DNA of 64,000 nucleotides, from NCBI GenBank assembly GCA_046348855.1, contig JAXMDK010000004.1:1-64000 (forward strand), read 5' to 3'. The notes under the pieces were generated by a model. It was given only the letters and a program-made list of their open reading frames with translations, was not told the origin of the DNA and ran no database searches. The DNA is from TMP-24 sp046348855. Its GTDB lineage: Bacteria > Pseudomonadota > Alphaproteobacteria > Rhodobacterales > Rhodobacteraceae. Positions 60,842 to 64,000 of this stretch are shown one piece after another. The position numbers and the translations under genes were made by a program. Every line of letters begins with the position of its first letter. Within the stretch, counting starts at the first letter, position 1.

Positions 60842-61530
60842 GCCCGTTCGGGCAGGAGTTCCTGCACGATCCCGGCGAGCAGCAGGTAAAGCGAGGTGAT
60901 GACCAGACCCCAGCGCGCCCAGCTTTCGGGGTGGAAGTCGCCGGCCGCCGCCCACCAGGCAAAGACGATCCAGCCCAGGGCCATCGGCAGCGACACCATG
61001 TGCCAGCGTTCGGTGCGCACGGGGTGGATGAACTTCAGGTTGGTGAACATGGTGCCGGCCAGCAGCACGATGAAGGCCAGCATCACGTAGAAGTTCGGTT
61101 GCAGCGCGAACAGGACCAGGATCACCATGTTCCAGCAGGCAGGAAAGCCGGCGAAGGAGTTGTCCTTGGTCTTCATCCGGGTGTCGACGAAGTAAAGCGC
61201 GCTGGCATAGGTGATGACGATGATTGCAAGCCAACCGGTCCAGCCGGGCAGAAGCCCGGACTGGAACAGCGCGAAGGCCGGGATGAACACATAGGTCAGA
61301 TAGTCGATGATGAGGTCGAGCAGCACCCCGTCATAGGTCGGCCAGTTGTGCTTGACATGGTAGCGGCGCGCCAGCGGGCCATCCACGCCGTCAACGATCA
61401 GCGCCACCACCAGCCACAGGAACATCAAGGGCCACTTGCCATCGGCGGCGGCCAGCATGGCCAGCATCGACAGGACCGCACCGGTTGCGGTCAGAAGATG
61501 GACGAACAGCGCTTTCAGGCGATCGGTCAT
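60838..61530 (-). CDS. pcs: Phosphatidylcholine synthase
   Basis: A 230-aa CDP-alcohol phosphatidyltransferase with about six to eight membrane helices. The catalytic motif is VDGVDGPLARRYHVKHNWPTYDGVLLDLIIDYL (family DG-x2-AR-x8-G-x3-D-x3-D, with the Pcs-specific spacing). Pcs makes phosphatidylcholine from CDP-diacylglycerol and choline, a route common in Alphaproteobacteria that live with eukaryotes or use choline. The start at 61530 is MTDRLKALFVHLL. It is translationally coupled to the broken DMT gene. Confidence 0.9.
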   Translation of the reverse strand: MTDRLKALFVHLLTATGAVLSMLAMLAAADGKWPLMFLWLVVALIVDGVDGPLARRYHVKHNWPTYDGVLLDLIIDYLTYVFIPAFALFQSGLLPGWTGWLAIIVITYASALYFVDTRMKTKDNSFAGFPACWNMVILVLFALQPNFYVMLAFIVLLAGTMFTNLKFIHPVRTERWHMVSLPMALGWIVFAWWAAAGDFHPESWARWGLVITSLYLLLAGIVQELLPERA

Positions 61531-61580
61531 GTGCCTTGTCTGTCCGAAAAACGCGGGCTTGGCAACCGGAACCCGGATGG

Positions 61581-62510
61581 TCAGGCGCGGGGATGGGCGC
61601 GGGCGTAGGCCTCCATCAGGCGGGCGGCGTCGACGGCGGTGTAGGCCTGGGTCGTGGACAGCGAGGCATGGCCAAGCAGTTCCTGGATGGTGCGCAGGTC
61701 GCCCCCGGCGGCCAGAAGATGGGTGGCGAAGGAATGGCGTAGCGCGTGCGGCGTGGCGGTCGCCGGCAGGCCGAGCGCGGTGCGCGCCTGTTCCATCGCC
61801 GCGGCGATCAGCCGCGGGTTCAAGGGGCCGCCGCGCGCGCCGCGAAAGAGCGCCGCCTGCGGCTCGGCGGCCAGCGGAAAGGGACAGAGGCGCGCATAAT
61901 CCGCGACCGCGGCGCGGGCCGGGGCGATCACCGGCACCAGCCGTTCCTTGCCACCCTTGCCGCGAATGCGCAGCACCTCGCCCAGCGGCAGGTCGGCGGC
62001 GGTCAGCGACAGGGCTTCGGAAATCCGCAGCCCGCAACCATACAGCAGGGTGACGACCGCGACATCGCGCGCCGCGATCCAGTCGGCGCGCGGCTGTTCG
62101 TCGATGCGGGCGATCATGGCGCGCGCATCCTCGGGCGCCAGCGGGCGCGGCAGCTTGCGCCGGTAGCGGGGGCCGCGCGCCGACAGGATGGCGGTGGCCT
62201 CGCCGCCCTGCCGGTCGGCCAGCCAGCGGGTGAAGTTGCGCACCGACGACAGGCGGCGGGCCAGCGAGCGGGCGCCAAGGCCACGGGTGCGTTCGTGGGC
62301 CATGAAGGCGCGCATGTCGGCGGCGGTGATGGCAGTCAGCGCCGCCGGGGCGGGGGCGCCGCCCAGGTGGCCGGCCAGAAAGGCCAGCCAGGCGACAAGA
62401 TCGGCGCGGTAGGCCTGGATCGTATTGGCGCTGGCCCCGTCGAGCGCCGACAGCTGCGCCTGCCACTGGTCGAGCGCGTCGCGCATCGCCGGGGTCAGGG
62501 CAAGGCTCAT
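61581..62510 (-). CDS. xerC: Tyrosine recombinase XerC
   Basis: A 309-aa integrase-family recombinase resolving chromosome dimers at dif with XerD. The catalytic residues are R162 (GCGLRISEAL), K185 (GKGGKERLVPV), H255 and R258 (HALRHSFATHLL), H281 (LLGHASLSTTQAYT) and Y290. The N-terminal SAM-like domain is intact. ATG at 62510 is the first Met before the conserved DALDQWQAQL helix. Its neighbour DUF484 is the usual companion of xerC. Confidence 0.93.
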   Translation of the reverse strand: MSLALTPAMRDALDQWQAQLSALDGASANTIQAYRADLVAWLAFLAGHLGGAPAPAALTAITAADMRAFMAHERTRGLGARSLARRLSSVRNFTRWLADRQGGEATAILSARGPRYRRKLPRPLAPEDARAMIARIDEQPRADWIAARDVAVVTLLYGCGLRISEALSLTAADLPLGEVLRIRGKGGKERLVPVIAPARAAVADYARLCPFPLAAEPQAALFRGARGGPLNPRLIAAAMEQARTALGLPATATPHALRHSFATHLLAAGGDLRTIQELLGHASLSTTQAYTAVDAARLMEAYARAHPRA

Positions 62511-62526
62511 CGCCCCACCGGCCCCG

Positions 62527-63240
62527 TCAGGCCAGCCAGCGCCGCATGGCGCGTTCGAAGACGCCCGCGAAGAAGGCCAGAAGGTCGGTGCCCTGATTTG
62601 TGCGGAACTGGTGGGCATCGGCCGAACCGAGCGCCAGCATCCCCGGCAGCCGTCCCGGTCCGAGGTCGAGCCGCATCACCGCTTCGGAGCGGATGACGGC
62701 CGCCGCCTCGCCAAAGACGCTCGCGGCCTCCGGCCCGGTCTTGCGCAGCACCACCGGACGCGACAGGCCGCGCCCGATATAGCCGTCGATGAAGCCCGGC
62801 GCGGTCACCGACAGGACCTGGCCAAGGCGCCGCACTGCGGCCTCCTCTTCGCCGCCCTGCAGGCTTTCCAGCACCAGCCGCACCGATTCCACCCTTAGGA
62901 TCTGCGCGACATCTCCGCCAAGGCTGGTCAGGAAGCCTTCGAAATCCGCCGGGTCGAGCATGCGCAGCACGGCGCGGTGGATCTGGTTGGTGCCGGCCAG
63001 GTTTTCATAGGCCGCCGCGATGACCGACCGGTGGGTATCTTCCAGCCGGTCCAGCCGTACCTCCAGCCGCTCCATCGCGATGCCGCGCAAATCGACGATG
63101 TTGGCGCCCATCGCGCGTTCGTTCGCGGCGATCAGCGCCTTCATCAGGTCGCGATCCTCGAGGATCATCTCGGGCGTCTCGATCAGCTTTTCGCGGACCT
63201 CTTCGGTCAGAGAAGCCGGTTCAGCCGACGTGTCAGCCAT
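62527..63240 (-). CDS. DUF484 family protein
   Basis: A 237-aa protein with a helical N terminus (SLTEEVREKLIETPEMILEDRDLMKALIAANE) and a GAF-like C-terminal half (GQVLSVTAPGFIDGYIGRG, LRKTGPEAASVFGEAAAVIRSEAVMRLDLG, GMLALGSADAHQF). It lies 16 bp from xerC, the standard gene order. Function unknown; a GAF fold suggests ligand or partner sensing. ATG at 63240 begins MADTSAEPASLTE. Confidence 0.87.
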   Translation of the reverse strand: MADTSAEPASLTEEVREKLIETPEMILEDRDLMKALIAANERAMGANIVDLRGIAMERLEVRLDRLEDTHRSVIAAAYENLAGTNQIHRAVLRMLDPADFEGFLTSLGGDVAQILRVESVRLVLESLQGGEEEAAVRRLGQVLSVTAPGFIDGYIGRGLSRPVVLRKTGPEAASVFGEAAAVIRSEAVMRLDLGPGRLPGMLALGSADAHQFRTNQGTDLLAFFAGVFERAMRRWLA

Positions 63241-63293
63241 TGTGCCTGTTCCGTGTTCTGTCACTGCTTCGTTTTGCTCGACGATACACGAGT

Positions 63294-63947
63294 TCAGACG
63301 ATCTTCTGCCCGGTTTTTGCCCAGTCCTTCAGAAAAAGTTCCAGCCCCTTGTCGGTCAGCACGTGGTTGGCCATCGACTTGATGACGGCGGGCGGCGCGG
63401 TCACGACATCGGCGCCGATGCGGGCGCAGTCGATGATGTGGTTGACGGTGCGGATCGAGGCGGCAAGGATCTCGGTCTTGAAATCGTAGTTGTCGTAGAT
63501 GATGCGGATATCCTCGATCAGGTCGATCCCGTCATAGTGGATGTCGTCGATCCGCCCGATGAAGGGCGAGATGAACGAGGCGCCGGCCTTGGCGGCCAGG
63601 ATCGCCTGCGCCGCCGAGAAGCACAGCGTGACATTGACCGCGTGGCCTTCGGATGCGAAGGCCTTGCAGGCGGTCAGCCCGTCCCAGGTCAGCGGGACCT
63701 TGATCGCGATGTTCGGGGCGATCTTGGCAAGCTTCAGCCCTTCGGCGATCATGGCCTTGGCCTCTGTCGCCACAACCTCTGCCGAAACGGGGCCGGAAAC
63801 CATGTCGCAGATTTCCTTGGTGACTTCGACGATGTCGCGCCCCGACTTGAGGATCAGCGACGGGTTGGTGGTGACGCCGTCGACCATGCCAAGGTCGTTC
63901 AGTTCCTTGATGGCGGCGACGTCGGCGGAATCGACGAAGAATTTCAT
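63294..63947 (-). CDS. Transaldolase/fructose-6-phosphate aldolase (TalC/Fsa type)
   Basis: A 217-aa small transaldolase. FFVDSADVAAIKELNDLGMVDGVTTNPSL is the N-terminal signature; K83 in NIAIKVPLTWDGL is the Schiff-base lysine; ISPFIGRIDDIHYDG and KTEILAASIRTVNHI follow. Length fits TalC/FsaA; the sequence alone does not separate fructose-6-phosphate aldolase from transaldolase. GGGAGCGC precedes the ATG. The last 53 bp of the window hold only its leader. Confidence 0.92.
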   Translation of the reverse strand: MKFFVDSADVAAIKELNDLGMVDGVTTNPSLILKSGRDIVEVTKEICDMVSGPVSAEVVATEAKAMIAEGLKLAKIAPNIAIKVPLTWDGLTACKAFASEGHAVNVTLCFSAAQAILAAKAGASFISPFIGRIDDIHYDGIDLIEDIRIIYDNYDFKTEILAASIRTVNHIIDCARIGADVVTAPPAVIKSMANHVLTDKGLELFLKDWAKTGQKIV

Positions 63948-64000
63948 GGGCGCGCTCCCTGGATTGGCGGCGATGCTTCGGCGCCCTTTTAGCGCAAGGG

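Overview
The window is GC-rich chromosomal DNA with short intergenic gaps and many ATGA stop/start overlaps. It most likely comes from an alphaproteobacterium of the Rhodobacterales (Rhodobacteraceae). The gene set supports this: a class I lysyl-tRNA synthetase, phosphatidylcholine synthase, an XerC-DUF484 pair, a TerB-like protein, a CHAD protein and a HugZ-type protein. No species is claimed. Protein families were recognised from motifs only, without a database search.

Regions. (1) 1-8.5 kb is a catabolic and transport operon: class IV aminotransferase, two FAH-fold enzymes, a dimethylglycine/sarcosine dehydrogenase-like flavoprotein, and an amino-acid ABC transporter (binding protein and two permeases, no ATPase) interrupted by a truncated glutamate-dehydrogenase-like gene. 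It ends in a broken SDR start and a tRNA-3'-end-like sequence, which looks like a rearrangement scar. (2) 8.8-20.7 kb holds an adenylate cyclase with a frameshift, a MarR regulator, and a molybdenum-hydroxylase cluster (FAD subunit; fused 2Fe-2S/Mo subunit; 6-hydroxynicotinate-reductase-like and AA_synth/DUF1185 remnants). A complete branched-chain-type ABC transporter and a hydantoinase stub follow. The enzyme part is heavily frameshifted while the transporter is intact. (3) 20.7-28.7 kb is a surface-glycan-like locus: epimerase, a two-part 686-aa glycosyltransferase, a second glycosyltransferase, small and membrane proteins, then a divergent DXD glycosyltransferase and an orphan ectoine-synthase-like gene. 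(4) 28.8-30.7 kb is an accessory patch: a RAYT/Y1 transposase, two copies of a ~100-bp hairpin-ended repeat, a 20-residue membrane peptide between them, and an AT-richer Doc-type Fic gene with a HicA-like tail downstream of ettA. (5) 30.7-64 kb is mostly housekeeping: ettA, nadD, dacB, lysS, acs, truA, ycjXF-like genes, ileS, ogt, pcs, xerC and a TalC/Fsa-type aldolase. A second AT-richer patch at 36.9-38.1 kb carries an Imm26-like protein and a lipoprotein, and a DMT transporter with a His-rich tail at 59.8-60.8 kb is frameshifted.

The most interesting regulatory reading is upstream of ileS. A promoter at 55042-55070 places transcription at the ATG of a 16-codon ORF with four Ile codons, followed by two overlapping, mutually exclusive hairpins. 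This is a candidate isoleucine attenuator with a leaderless leader peptide. The most interesting accessory reading is the RAYT, repeat, mini-peptide and Doc-HicA-like patch.
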